The notes beneath the pieces were generated by a model. That model worked only from the letters and a program-made list of their open reading frames with translations. It was not told where the DNA came from and did not search any database. Source: Thermoplasmata archaeon (GTDB lineage Archaea; Thermoplasmatota; Thermoplasmata; Lutacidiplasmatales; UBA184). From it: 5,557 bases of DNA. The stretch covers positions 1 through 5,557 of the forward strand of contig JASHXM010000150.1 in assembly GCA_030043545.1 (NCBI GenBank). The letters run 5' to 3'. The position numbers and the translations under genes were made by a program. Positions 1 through 5,557 of the stretch are shown piece after piece (within the stretch, counting starts at the first letter, position 1; each line of letters opens with the position of its first letter).

Positions 1-812
1 TTCCCGAGCGTGACGAGGTCGGCGCGGAGCCCGAGCGACTCGTGGATCGTGCCGCGGCGCAGCCGGAACCCCGTGATCACCTCGTCGGCGATGACGAGCG
101 CCCCGTGCCGGGCCGCGAGCGCGGAGATCGACTCGAGGAACCCCGGCCGCGGGGGAACGACCCCCATGTTGCCCGCGACCGGTTCGACGACAACCCCGGC
201 GATCGAGGCGCCGTGCCGGTCGAACAGGCTCGCGAGCGCCTCGGGGTCGTTGTACGGGGCGACGAGCGTCTCGCCGACCACCGCGGGGGGGACCCCGGCG
301 GAGTCGGGGAGCGAGTGGGTCGCGACCCCGGAGCCCGCCCGGGCGAGGAGGCCGTCGGAGTGGCCGTGGTAGCCGCCGGCGAACTTCACCACCTTGGTCC
401 GGCCGGTGAACCCCCGCGCGACCCGGACCGCGCTCATCACCGCCTCCGTCCCGGAGCTGACGAACCGCATCCGCTCGAGCGCGGGAGCGGCGGCGCGGAT
501 CCGCTCGGCGAGCTCGTGCTCGGGCGGCGACGGCGCGCCGAACGTGAGCCCTCGCCGGGCGGCGGACCGAACGGCCGCGACGACCGCGGGGGGGGCGTTG
601 CCGAGCAGGTTCGCGCCCCACGACCCGACCAGGTCGAGGTACCGTCGGCCGTCGACATCGACCAGGTACGCGCCGCGTCCCCGGGCGAAGAAGACCGGAT
701 CGCCTCCGACCGACCGGAACGAGCGCACCGGGCTGTTCACGCCGCCGACGAGCACCCGGCGGGCCCGCTTCCCGAACGCCCGCGAGCGGGGTCCCGGCGC
801 CCCGCGGCTCAC
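1..812 (-). CDS. hemL: Glutamate-1-semialdehyde 2,1-aminomutase (HemL), C-terminus beyond window
   Basis: This is a PLP enzyme that converts glutamate-1-semialdehyde to 5-aminolevulinate, directly after HemA. The first 270 codons are present out of roughly 420-430 in the family. Signatures read by eye are GGVNSPVRSF (23-32), SSGTEAVMSAVRVARG (119-134), the PLP-stacking YHGHSD (148-153), LPDSAGVP (168-175), VEPVAGNMGVVPP (209-221) and IADEVITGFR (241-250) with the PLP-pyridine Asp243. The window ends after LVTLG plus two bases (AA) of codon 271, which is expected to be the Schiff-base Lys of the TLGKIIGGG motif. The gene is cut by the window edge, not visibly broken. The GTG start at 812 overlaps the hemQ stop (GTGA), and the only ribosome-binding candidate is a weak GAAGG 6 bases upstream. 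GNAPP (71-75) replaces the usual GHxHP motif after SWG, an unusual change in an otherwise conventional sequence. Confidence 0.96.
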   Translation of the reverse strand, partial: MSRGAPGPRSRAFGKRARRVLVGGVNSPVRSFRSVGGDPVFFARGRGAYLVDVDGRRYLDLVGSWGANLLGNAPPAVVAAVRSAARRGLTFGAPSPPEHELAERIRAAAPALERMRFVSSGTEAVMSAVRVARGFTGRTKVVKFAGGYHGHSDGLLARAGSGVATHSLPDSAGVPPAVVGETLVAPYNDPEALASLFDRHGASIAGVVVEPVAGNMGVVPPRPGFLESISALAARHGALVIADEVITGFRLRRGTIHESLGLRADLVTLG

Positions 813-1543
813 GGCAGGCCTTCGGCGAGGTCGAGCATCCGGTCCGGCGGGGCGCGCACGCAGGTGAAGATCGGCGTCTCGAGCGACGTGTACCGGCTCG
901 CCTCGCTCGGGCGGAGCTCGCTCACGAGGTCGAGGAACTCGGACGGCTGGTTCGCCTCGAACGCGAGGATGAACTCCATGTCGTCGAGGCCGAACGAGTA
1001 GCCGGTGTGGATCCGGATCGCCGGGTACTTGTGCCCGACGCGGAAGTGCTCGCCCATGATCCGTCGACGCTCCTCGAACGGAAGGCCGTACCACTCGCGC
1101 TTCTTGGCGAACGGGTAGACGAACAGGTACGGGAGCCCGAGAGGGCGGCGCCGGGTCTCCGAGCCTTCCCCGCCGTGCGCGTGATCGCCGACGTACTCGG
1201 AGCGTCGGGCCATCCCGAGGTACGAGTACGGCATCTCGAGGTACGGACCCAACGGGGTCCCGAGAAGGCGCGCGTGGAGCTCCTGGATCGGTCCGAGGGC
1301 GGGCCCGATCGACCAGACGAGCAGCTCGACGTTCGCCTTGAGCCCGGTGAGCGCGTACGTGCGGACGGTCACTCCGGCCGGCGGATGCTCGACGACCTCG
1401 ACGAACCGCCGCTTCCCCTCGGCCCGCTCGGGGGCGGGGCGACCCCGCCACTCGGAACGCAGGTGGAGGAACGAGTACTTCACGAAGTCACGGGGGCCGT
1501 CCTCGTCCGCGGTCGGCGCGCCCGCGGGGGGCGCGTCCGTCAT
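809..1543 (-). CDS. hemQ: Chlorite dismutase-family haem protein, probable coproheme decarboxylase (HemQ/ChdC)
   Basis: This 244-residue protein belongs to the chlorite dismutase (Cld) superfamily. Its HemQ/ChdC branch oxidatively decarboxylates two propionates of coproheme III to give haem b, the last step of the coproporphyrin-dependent pathway. Seen here are the N-terminal ferredoxin-like lobe beginning RDFVKYSFLHLRSEW (18-32), then LPYLFVYPFAKKREWY (137-152), whose Tyr143 fits the redox Tyr of the YPxxKR..WY motif, and Lys147/148 nearby. IMGEHFRVGHKYP (162-174) follows, with His166 at the expected proximal haem ligand, then YSFGLDDMEF (182-191) and SRYTSLETPIFT near the C-terminus. The KYPxIRIxTxYSFGLDD style resembles archaeal and Thermus members rather than Firmicutes ones. 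ATG 1543 overlaps the hemB stop (ATGA) and has GGGAGG 4 bases upstream. It is embedded among early-pathway genes, which supports a haem role over perchlorate respiration. Catalytic class remains inference, since some Cld-like proteins have no known role. Confidence 0.9.
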   Translation of the reverse strand: MTDAPPAGAPTADEDGPRDFVKYSFLHLRSEWRGRPAPERAEGKRRFVEVVEHPPAGVTVRTYALTGLKANVELLVWSIGPALGPIQELHARLLGTPLGPYLEMPYSYLGMARRSEYVGDHAHGGEGSETRRRPLGLPYLFVYPFAKKREWYGLPFEERRRIMGEHFRVGHKYPAIRIHTGYSFGLDDMEFILAFEANQPSEFLDLVSELRPSEASRYTSLETPIFTCVRAPPDRMLDLAEGLP

Positions 1544-2559
1544 GGGTCCTCCCGCGTCCAGCGCGCGAACTCTCGGGCGAAGTACGTCACGATCAGGTCG
1601 GCGCCCGCCCGTCGGATCGCCCCGAGCGTCTCCTCGACCGCCGGTCGTTCCTCGACGACGCCGCGCGCCGCCGCCGCCTTGATCATCGCGTACTCGCCGC
1701 TCACCTGGTACGCCGCGAGCGGCACGGCGAGGCGGCGACGGGCGCGCGCGAGCAGGTCGAGGCTCGTGAGCGCCGGCTTCACCATCACGAGGTCCGCCCC
1801 TTCGGCGGCGTCCTGCTCGAGCTCCCGGAGCGCCTCCCGCCCGTTCCGGTAGTCCATCTGGTAGCCACGCCGGTCCCCGAACTCCGGCGCCGACTGCTCG
1901 GCCTCCCGGAACGGCCCGTAGAAGGCGGAGGCGTGCTTCGACGCGTACGCCAGGATCGCCGTCGAGTCGTAGCCGCCCTGGTCGAGCGCGGCTCGGATCC
2001 GAGCGACCTGACCGTCCATCATCGCGCTCGGGGCGACGACCTCCGCGCCGGCCTCGGCGTGGACGCGGGCGACCCGGCCGAGTCGCTCGCAGGTCGCATC
2101 GTTGTCGACCGCGCCGGCGCGCACGACCCCGCAGTGGCCGTGGGAGGTGTAGGCGCATAGGCAGACATCGGTCGCGATGATCAGCTCCGGTGCGGCCCGC
2201 TTCATCGCCCGCACCGCCTGCGGCACCACTCCGTCCTTCGCCCAGGCGTCGGTCCCGTCCGGATCCTTCCGCCGCCCGACCCCGAACACCAGTACCGCCC
2301 GAATTCCTTCCGAACGGAGCGCGGCGGCGAGCTTCCCCAGGTCCGGCACGGAGTACCGATCGACGCCCGGCAGGGAGGCGATCGGTTCGGGGCCGCCGGC
2401 GCCCGGACGGACGAACACCGGATAGACGAGCCGCCGCAGTTCGACGTCGGTCTCCGCGACCCACTCCCGGAGGGCCCGGGTCCGTCGGAGCCGACGCAAC
2501 CGGAGCGGTGGCTCGCCCGGCGCCGGGGCCCGAGCCGGGAGAGCGCTACGCGGTCGCAT
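1540..2559 (-). CDS. hemB: Delta-aminolevulinic acid dehydratase (porphobilinogen synthase, HemB), zinc type
   Basis: This 339-residue cytoplasmic enzyme condenses two 5-aminolevulinates into porphobilinogen. Both Schiff-base lysines are visible: Lys208 in YASKHASAFYGPFR and Lys261 in MVKPAL. The active-site zinc triad is complete (Cys133, Cys135 and Cys143 in DVCLCAYTSHGHCG), so this is a zinc-dependent form, unlike the DxCLDEYT type of most actinobacteria. QMDYRNGREALRE (234-246) matches the region that carries the allosteric Mg site in Mg-stimulated homologues. YQVSGEYAMI (284-293) is a further signature. The ATG at 2559 is chosen because GGGAG lies 7 bases upstream, and because the conserved start RLRRTRALREW follows soon after. 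The first 16-20 residues are Pro/Arg-rich and not conserved. The gene overlaps the hemD end by 14 bases, and its TGA overlaps the hemQ ATG (ATGA). The same frame stays open upstream to 2715 inside hemD, but that stretch is not HemB-like. Confidence 0.97.
   Translation of the reverse strand: MRPRSALPARAPAPGEPPLRLRRLRRTRALREWVAETDVELRRLVYPVFVRPGAGGPEPIASLPGVDRYSVPDLGKLAAALRSEGIRAVLVFGVGRRKDPDGTDAWAKDGVVPQAVRAMKRAAPELIIATDVCLCAYTSHGHCGVVRAGAVDNDATCERLGRVARVHAEAGAEVVAPSAMMDGQVARIRAALDQGGYDSTAILAYASKHASAFYGPFREAEQSAPEFGDRRGYQMDYRNGREALRELEQDAAEGADLVMVKPALTSLDLLARARRRLAVPLAAYQVSGEYAMIKAAAARGVVEERPAVEETLGAIRRAGADLIVTYFAREFARWTREDP
1548..1553 (-). promoter_or_regulatory. Shine-Dalgarno site for hemQ
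   Basis: The minus strand reads GGGAGG with 4 bases to the ATG at 1543. It lies in the last codons of hemB, so hemQ can be started both by re-initiation at the ATGA overlap and by direct ribosome binding. Confidence 0.65.
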
Positions 2560-3331
2560 GTCGAAGCTCCCGCAGCAAACGGCCGGTAAATCGTTGTGCC
2601 GTCGAGGCCGGGGCGATCGAGACGGCCCGAAACCCGAGCCGGCGTGCCGCGAACCGGGAGCGCTCCCCCAGGACGACCAGCCGTACATCGCGCGCGATCC
2701 GGGCGAGCGCCGCATGGCCGAGCAGACGACGGAGCGACACGAGCCCGGACGGGCTCGTCACGACCAGCAGGTGCGCGGCGGCGAGCCGCCGGCGCACCCC
2801 GACGGGCAGACGCGGCGGGGCGCCGAGCCGATAGACGACCCGGTCGAGCACCCGGTGGCCCTGCCGCCGAAGGCTTCGGGCGAGACCGGGGCCGGCTCGG
2901 TCGGAGCGCAGGTGGAGGATGACGCGCGGCGGACGACGTCCGAGAGAACGGACGACGGCGGCGGCGCCGACCTTTCCGGGCGTCCGAACCCGTCGAACTC
3001 CCGCGTCCCGGAGCGCGCGGGCCGTCCGGGGCCCGACACCCCAGAACTCGGAGCGGCGCGTACGACCGGGGATCGCCCGCAGCCACGGCCGCACGCCGGC
3101 CTCCACCCCGGCCCGGCTCGTCACCACCACGGTGTCGGGGCTCGCCCGCTCCAGGGCGGCCGTGAGCCACTTCGTTGCAGGGACCGGGCGAACGCTCACG
3201 GTCGCGATCCGGAGCACCCGTACACGACGCTTTCGCAAGCACTCGTCGACGCCGTCGAGCGAGCCGGGGGCCGCCGCGAGCACGACGGTCGGCGGCGGGG
3301 AGCGGCGGACCGGCGGCGGCAGGGCGCTCAC
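2546..3331 (-). CDS. hemD: Uroporphyrinogen-III synthase (HemD)
   Basis: This 261-residue protein should cyclise hydroxymethylbilane with inversion of ring D to give uroporphyrinogen III, the branch point for haem, sirohaem and cobalamin. The HemD family is poorly conserved, so the call rests on weak motifs in the right order plus context. They are VVVTSRAGVEAG, FWGVGPRTARALRDAG (the usual AVGxxTAxAL element), LRSDRAGPGLARSLRRQGHRV (split around 142-160), VVYRLG, LVVTSPSGLVSL and GERSRFAARRLGF. These fit the two-lobed fold, in which the linker and lobes repeat a flavodoxin-like layout. The gene starts with GTG at 3331, overlapping the hemC stop by 4 bases (GTGA), and ends with TAG inside the first codons of hemB. 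No clear ribosome-binding site precedes it, so coupling to hemC is inferred. The protein is unusually Arg-rich, with the first 15 residues Pro/Arg-rich and probably disordered. Confidence 0.87.
   Translation of the reverse strand: MSALPPPVRRSPPPTVVLAAAPGSLDGVDECLRKRRVRVLRIATVSVRPVPATKWLTAALERASPDTVVVTSRAGVEAGVRPWLRAIPGRTRRSEFWGVGPRTARALRDAGVRRVRTPGKVGAAAVVRSLGRRPPRVILHLRSDRAGPGLARSLRRQGHRVLDRVVYRLGAPPRLPVGVRRRLAAAHLLVVTSPSGLVSLRRLLGHAALARIARDVRLVVLGERSRFAARRLGFRAVSIAPASTAQRFTGRLLRELRHATA
2567..2571 (-). promoter_or_regulatory. Shine-Dalgarno site for hemB
   Basis: The minus strand reads GGGAG with 7 bases to the ATG at 2559. It lies inside the last codons of hemD and fixes the hemB start within a frame that stays open further upstream. 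Confidence 0.7.
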
Positions 3332-4236
3332 CGACCCGCGCGGTCGAGCAGTCCGAGCGCTCCGGCCTGGGTCATCGTCCGGCTGAGGCGGGCCCCGAGC
3401 TGGGCCGCGCTTCGGGTCGGTGACTCAAGTCGCTGCCGCAGGCTCGTGCGCCCGTCCGCGGTCAACACCTCGCCGATCAGGGTGACCGTGCCGCGCCGCC
3501 GGGTGGCGAGGGCGCCGAGGGGCAGACGGCAGTCGCCACCCAGACCCGCGGCGAACGCCCGCTCGGCGTCGATGCAGGCGTGGGTCGATCGATGGTCGAT
3601 CCGCCGGGCGATCGCCGTCGTGGCGGGGTCGTCGGCCCGGGTGAGGATCGCCAGGGCCCCTTGGGCCGGGGCCGGGACGAACGCGCGCGTCGGGAGGATC
3701 CGATCTATCTCCGCCACCCGCCCCAACCGCGTGACGCCGGCCACGGCGACGATCACCGCGTCGACGCGGCCGTCGCGAACGAAGCGGATGCGGCTGTCGA
3801 CGTTCCCGCGGATCTCCACGACGCGGAGGTCGGGACGCCACCGAAGGAGCTGCGCCCGGCGCCGGGGGCTGCTCGAGCCGATCCGGGTGCCCCGCGCGAG
3901 CGGTGCTCGACGGGCGCCCCGGCGGACGATGAGGCAGTCTCGCGGATCCGCCCGTGCGGGAGTCGCGGCCAGGACGAGCCGCGGGTCGAGTCGGATCGGG
4001 AGGTCCTTCGCGCTGTGGACCGCGAGGTCGACTTCCCCGTCGACGAGCGCCCGGTCGAGGCGGTCCGTGAAGTCGGGGGACCCTCCGGGCGAGCGATTGC
4101 GATCTCCGCTCGCGTCGAGGGGGACGACCTGGAACCGGGTCCCGCGGGCCCGCCGGGCGAGCCGAGCGACGACCGTCTCCGTCTGGGTCCGCGCGAGGAG
4201 GCTGCGCCGCGTTCCGACGCGGAGCCGGTCGTTCAC
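3328..4236 (-). CDS. hemC: Porphobilinogen deaminase / hydroxymethylbilane synthase (HemC)
   Basis: This 302-residue cytoplasmic enzyme polymerises four porphobilinogens into hydroxymethylbilane on a covalent dipyrromethane cofactor. The cofactor Cys is present (Cys236, in GLGGDCRLPLG), as is the catalytic Asp78 in HSAKDLP. The substrate-binding arginines are seen in SSSPRRR (121-127) and RGNVDSR (143-149), and AVAGVTRLGR (164-173) and APAQGA (189-194) are further family signatures. The GTG start at 4236 overlaps the hemA stop by 4 bases (GTGA) and puts the RVGTRRS motif at residues 6-12, as in E. coli. The open frame extends upstream inside hemA, but that part is Arg/Ala-rich shadow sequence. 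No Shine-Dalgarno site precedes the GTG, so translation is probably coupled to hemA. One oddity is that the flexible lid segment after GD (residues 45-55) is about 5 residues shorter than in E. coli and lacks the lysines equivalent to Lys55 and Lys59 (GGSPDF replaces GGKGLF). Length is near the family norm. Confidence 0.95.
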   Translation of the reverse strand: MNDRLRVGTRRSLLARTQTETVVARLARRARGTRFQVVPLDASGDRNRSPGGSPDFTDRLDRALVDGEVDLAVHSAKDLPIRLDPRLVLAATPARADPRDCLIVRRGARRAPLARGTRIGSSSPRRRAQLLRWRPDLRVVEIRGNVDSRIRFVRDGRVDAVIVAVAGVTRLGRVAEIDRILPTRAFVPAPAQGALAILTRADDPATTAIARRIDHRSTHACIDAERAFAAGLGGDCRLPLGALATRRRGTVTLIGEVLTADGRTSLRQRLESPTRSAAQLGARLSRTMTQAGALGLLDRAGR

Positions 4237-5516
4237 GGGTCGGACGGGGAGGACGAGAACAGCTCGACGGTGAACCGTCGCAGCCGCTCGGACGCGGCCC
4301 CGGGCGGCAGCGAGCGCATCCGCGACGCCGCAGGCCCGAGCAGGCGCGCCACCAACCGCCGGGTGAGCCGGTCGACCGCGGCTTCCTGCGCCGGCGTCAG
4401 CTCGCCCAGGTACCGCCGGGCGGTCGCCAGCTCCGAAAGACGGGTCGCTTCCGCCGACCGGTACAGCGTGGCGACCCACGGTTCGGCGAGCATCCCTTGG
4501 ATCCGATCGGTGCACCGCTGTACGTGGTCGTCGAGCGATGCGTCGGGGGGGGCCCGCCCGGGCGCCGGCCGTTCGAGATCGTGGAGCTCTTTGAGGTCAA
4601 CGAGGCGGACGTTCGGGAGCGCGCGGACGGCCGGGTCGATGTTCCGGGGCATGCCGAGGTCGATCAGAACGACCGGCCGGTCGGTCGGAATGTGCGAGGC
4701 CCGCACTCCTCGGTCGCCGAACTTGGCTGCGGTCACGATCGCATCGGCGCTCCGGGCCGCCTCCTCGAGCCGACGTCCGTCCACGGCCTCCGCGCCGATC
4801 GCCCGCAGGAACGGGTCGGAGGGGGGCCGCCGGTGATAGACGATCGTGACCCGGGCGTACGGGGCGACGCTCCGGGCGACCTCCCGGCCGACGACCCCGG
4901 CCCCGACGACCACGACGTGGGGACGCGGGCGGTCGAGCCAGCTCCGGAGGTGGACGGCGGCGACGGACGCGATCGACCGGGTCGCGCGGCTCTTCGGGTA
5001 GAGCTGATCGGCCGCCGCCGTGGCCGCCGAGAGGATCGCGCGAAGGATCGGTCGGGGGTGGCGGCTCAGAACCCGGCCCGCGGCGAGCCGGACCTGGCCC
5101 CGCACCTCCGCTTCCCCGACCGCGAGCGACTCGCGGCCGGTGGCTACGGAGAAGACGTGCTCGACCACCTCCGCGCCCTCCCGGAGCGTCCACGCGGTCC
5201 CGCCGAGTGGCAGCGAGGCACGCCACCGTTCGGCCTCCCCCGCATCTCGGGCGAGCCCGAGGATCTCCACTCGATGGCAGGTGGTCACGAGCGCGAGCTC
5301 CTCGAGGCCGGGGGAGCGAGCGAATCGAGCGGCGAGGGACTCCGTCGTGGTCTCGCGGGCGATCGCTTCCAGGGCATCGATCGAGGTCGTGCCGAGGCTG
5401 CACTCGAGCCCGAAGAGGGAGAGCGCGGCCGGCCCTCCCGGCGCCGTCCCCCGCCCGTCCGAGGAGGTCAAGAGACTCCCCCCCGCGCGCACAGAGCCGA
5501 GCGGTGCCGACGCCAT
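4233..5516 (-). CDS. hemA: Glutamyl-tRNA reductase (HemA), divergent
   Basis: This 427-residue protein should reduce glutamyl-tRNA(Glu) to glutamate-1-semialdehyde with NADPH, the committed step of C5-pathway tetrapyrrole synthesis in the cytoplasm. The catalytic domain contains TTCHRVE, whose Cys80 aligns with the nucleophilic Cys of the family motif (S/T)TCNR, followed by GRESLAVGEAEVRGQV (127-142), the counterpart of the usual GLDS-VLGEPQILGQV. A Rossmann NADPH site follows with GAGVVG (205-210), then DLGMPRNIDP (286-295), and a C-terminal dimerisation helix region around RYLGELTPAQ (368-377). Cys80 lies about 30 residues later than in typical GluTRs, so residues 1-30 form an unconserved extension. 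ATG 5516 is chosen because GGAGGG lies 7 bases upstream. A TTG at residue 16 is an alternative start. The stop overlaps the hemC start as GTGA. Asn-to-His in the TCNR motif and Gln-to-Glu in the GEPQ motif are unusual. The family assignment is secure; the start is less so. Confidence 0.93.
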   Translation of the reverse strand: MASAPLGSVRAGGSLLTSSDGRGTAPGGPAALSLFGLECSLGTTSIDALEAIARETTTESLAARFARSPGLEELALVTTCHRVEILGLARDAGEAERWRASLPLGGTAWTLREGAEVVEHVFSVATGRESLAVGEAEVRGQVRLAAGRVLSRHPRPILRAILSAATAAADQLYPKSRATRSIASVAAVHLRSWLDRPRPHVVVVGAGVVGREVARSVAPYARVTIVYHRRPPSDPFLRAIGAEAVDGRRLEEAARSADAIVTAAKFGDRGVRASHIPTDRPVVLIDLGMPRNIDPAVRALPNVRLVDLKELHDLERPAPGRAPPDASLDDHVQRCTDRIQGMLAEPWVATLYRSAEATRLSELATARRYLGELTPAQEAAVDRLTRRLVARLLGPAASRMRSLPPGAASERLRRFTVELFSSSPSDP

Positions 5517-5557
5517 CGGTAGACCCTCCGTCTCCGTTCGCAGTGCGGCCGGCCTTC
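5517..5557 (-). other. Upstream edge of hemA, no stop codon in any minus frame
   Basis: These 41 bases contain the hemA ribosome-binding site and nothing resembling a TATA box, a bacterial -10 element or a terminator. All three minus-strand frames are open to the window edge. The frame continuous with hemA reads RPAALRTETEGLP before the Met. Another frame continues to a TGA overlapping the TTG at hemA residue 16. The stretch may be the end of an upstream overlapping gene, part of a longer HemA, or a short leader. The window cannot decide. Confidence 0.5.
5524..5529 (-). promoter_or_regulatory. Shine-Dalgarno site for hemA
   Basis: The minus strand reads GGAGGG with 7 bases to the ATG at 5516. 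This supports the ATG over the in-frame TTG at residue 16, although that TTG also has a G-rich run (GGGGGGGAG) just upstream of it. Confidence 0.65.

Larger units (their letters stand above)
1..5516 (-). other. Overlapping hemA-hemC-hemD-hemB-hemQ-hemL operon
   Basis: Six consecutive genes share one strand with no intergenic base. The junctions are hemA/hemC GTGA (4233-4236), hemC/hemD GTGA (3328-3331), hemD/hemB 14 bases (2546-2559), hemB/hemQ ATGA (1540-1543) and hemQ/hemL GTGA (809-812). This packing leaves no space for internal promoters or terminators outside coding sequence, so co-transcription and translational coupling are inferred. The operon promoter is not in the window or lies in the last 41 bases, and the 3' end is beyond position 1. 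Confidence 0.9.

Noticed and set aside
42..1001. A 319-codon plus-strand frame opposite hemL and hemQ, and similar plus-strand frames at 1007-1852, 3580-4836 and 4497-5522
   Set aside because: All are shadows of the minus-strand genes: compositionally biased, without domain motifs, and crossing gene boundaries.
1544..2464. N-terminal extension of the hemQ frame upstream into hemB
   Set aside because: The open frame continues for over 300 codons but is Arg/Gly-rich shadow of hemB. Cld-family similarity begins after the ATG at 1543, which has a ribosome-binding site.
2558..4273. A 571-codon open frame on the plus strand opposite hemC and hemD
   Set aside because: It is low-complexity Arg/Pro/Ala/Gly-rich sequence without recognisable motifs, and lies antisense to genes with clear family signatures. 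Long stop-free antisense frames are expected at this GC content.
4237..4515. N-terminal extension of the hemC frame into hemA
   Set aside because: The conserved RVGTRRS start motif follows the GTG at 4236 directly, and the upstream part is an Arg/Ala-rich shadow of hemA.
4545..4552. G/C homopolymers of 7-8 bases (also at 284-290, 588-595 and near 5478-5484) as possible frameshift sites
   Set aside because: Gene frames are continuous and motifs stay in register on both sides of each run, so there is no sign of a frameshift.
1..5557. CRISPR arrays, tRNA or rRNA genes, insertion sequences, riboswitches and terminator hairpins
   Set aside because: I saw no regularly spaced repeats, tRNA-like folds, transposase genes or T-rich terminator tails. 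Essentially the whole window is coding and GC-rich hairpins cannot be told from background by eye.

Overview
The window carries six genes of tetrapyrrole (haem precursor) biosynthesis. All lie on the minus strand and are read from the right edge to the left edge: hemA, hemC, hemD, hemB, a chlorite-dismutase-family hemQ, and the first two thirds of hemL. Together they cover glutamyl-tRNA to glutamate-1-semialdehyde (HemA), to 5-aminolevulinate (HemL), to porphobilinogen (HemB), to hydroxymethylbilane (HemC), to uroporphyrinogen III (HemD). They add HemQ, a family whose known role is the late decarboxylation of coproheme to haem b. hemE, a coproporphyrinogen oxidase and a ferrochelatase are not in the window.

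Layout: 5517-5557 is upstream sequence with no stop codon in any minus-strand frame. hemA is 5516-4233, hemC 4236-3328, hemD 3331-2546, hemB 2559-1540, hemQ 1543-809, and hemL 812 to beyond position 1. Every gene overlaps the next: four junctions are 4-base GTGA or ATGA overlaps and one is a 14-base overlap. There is therefore no intergenic DNA, no room for an internal terminator, and strong reason to infer one polycistronic mRNA with translational coupling. The three ATG starts (hemA, hemB, hemQ) have good purine-rich ribosome-binding sites. The three GTG starts (hemC, hemD, hemL) have weak or no such sites and probably rely on the upstream ribosome.

Host: the DNA is very GC-rich (about 70% by eye) and the proteins are rich in Arg and poor in Lys. 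HemB has the complete zinc-binding Cys triad, which argues against a typical actinobacterium. HemQ resembles the archaeal and Deinococcus-Thermus branch of its family, with a YSFGLDD-type signature. I lean towards an uncultivated high-GC archaeon (for example Thermoplasmatota-like) or a deep bacterial lineage, but the sequence alone does not settle this. The order hemA-C-D-B-L recalls the Bacillus hemAXCDBL operon, without hemX and with hemQ inserted between hemB and hemL.

Nothing here is a wholly unknown system. The points worth a second look are the early placement of hemQ, a shortened active-site lid loop in HemC lacking the conserved lysines, unusual residues around the HemA catalytic cysteine, and the open frame upstream of hemA.
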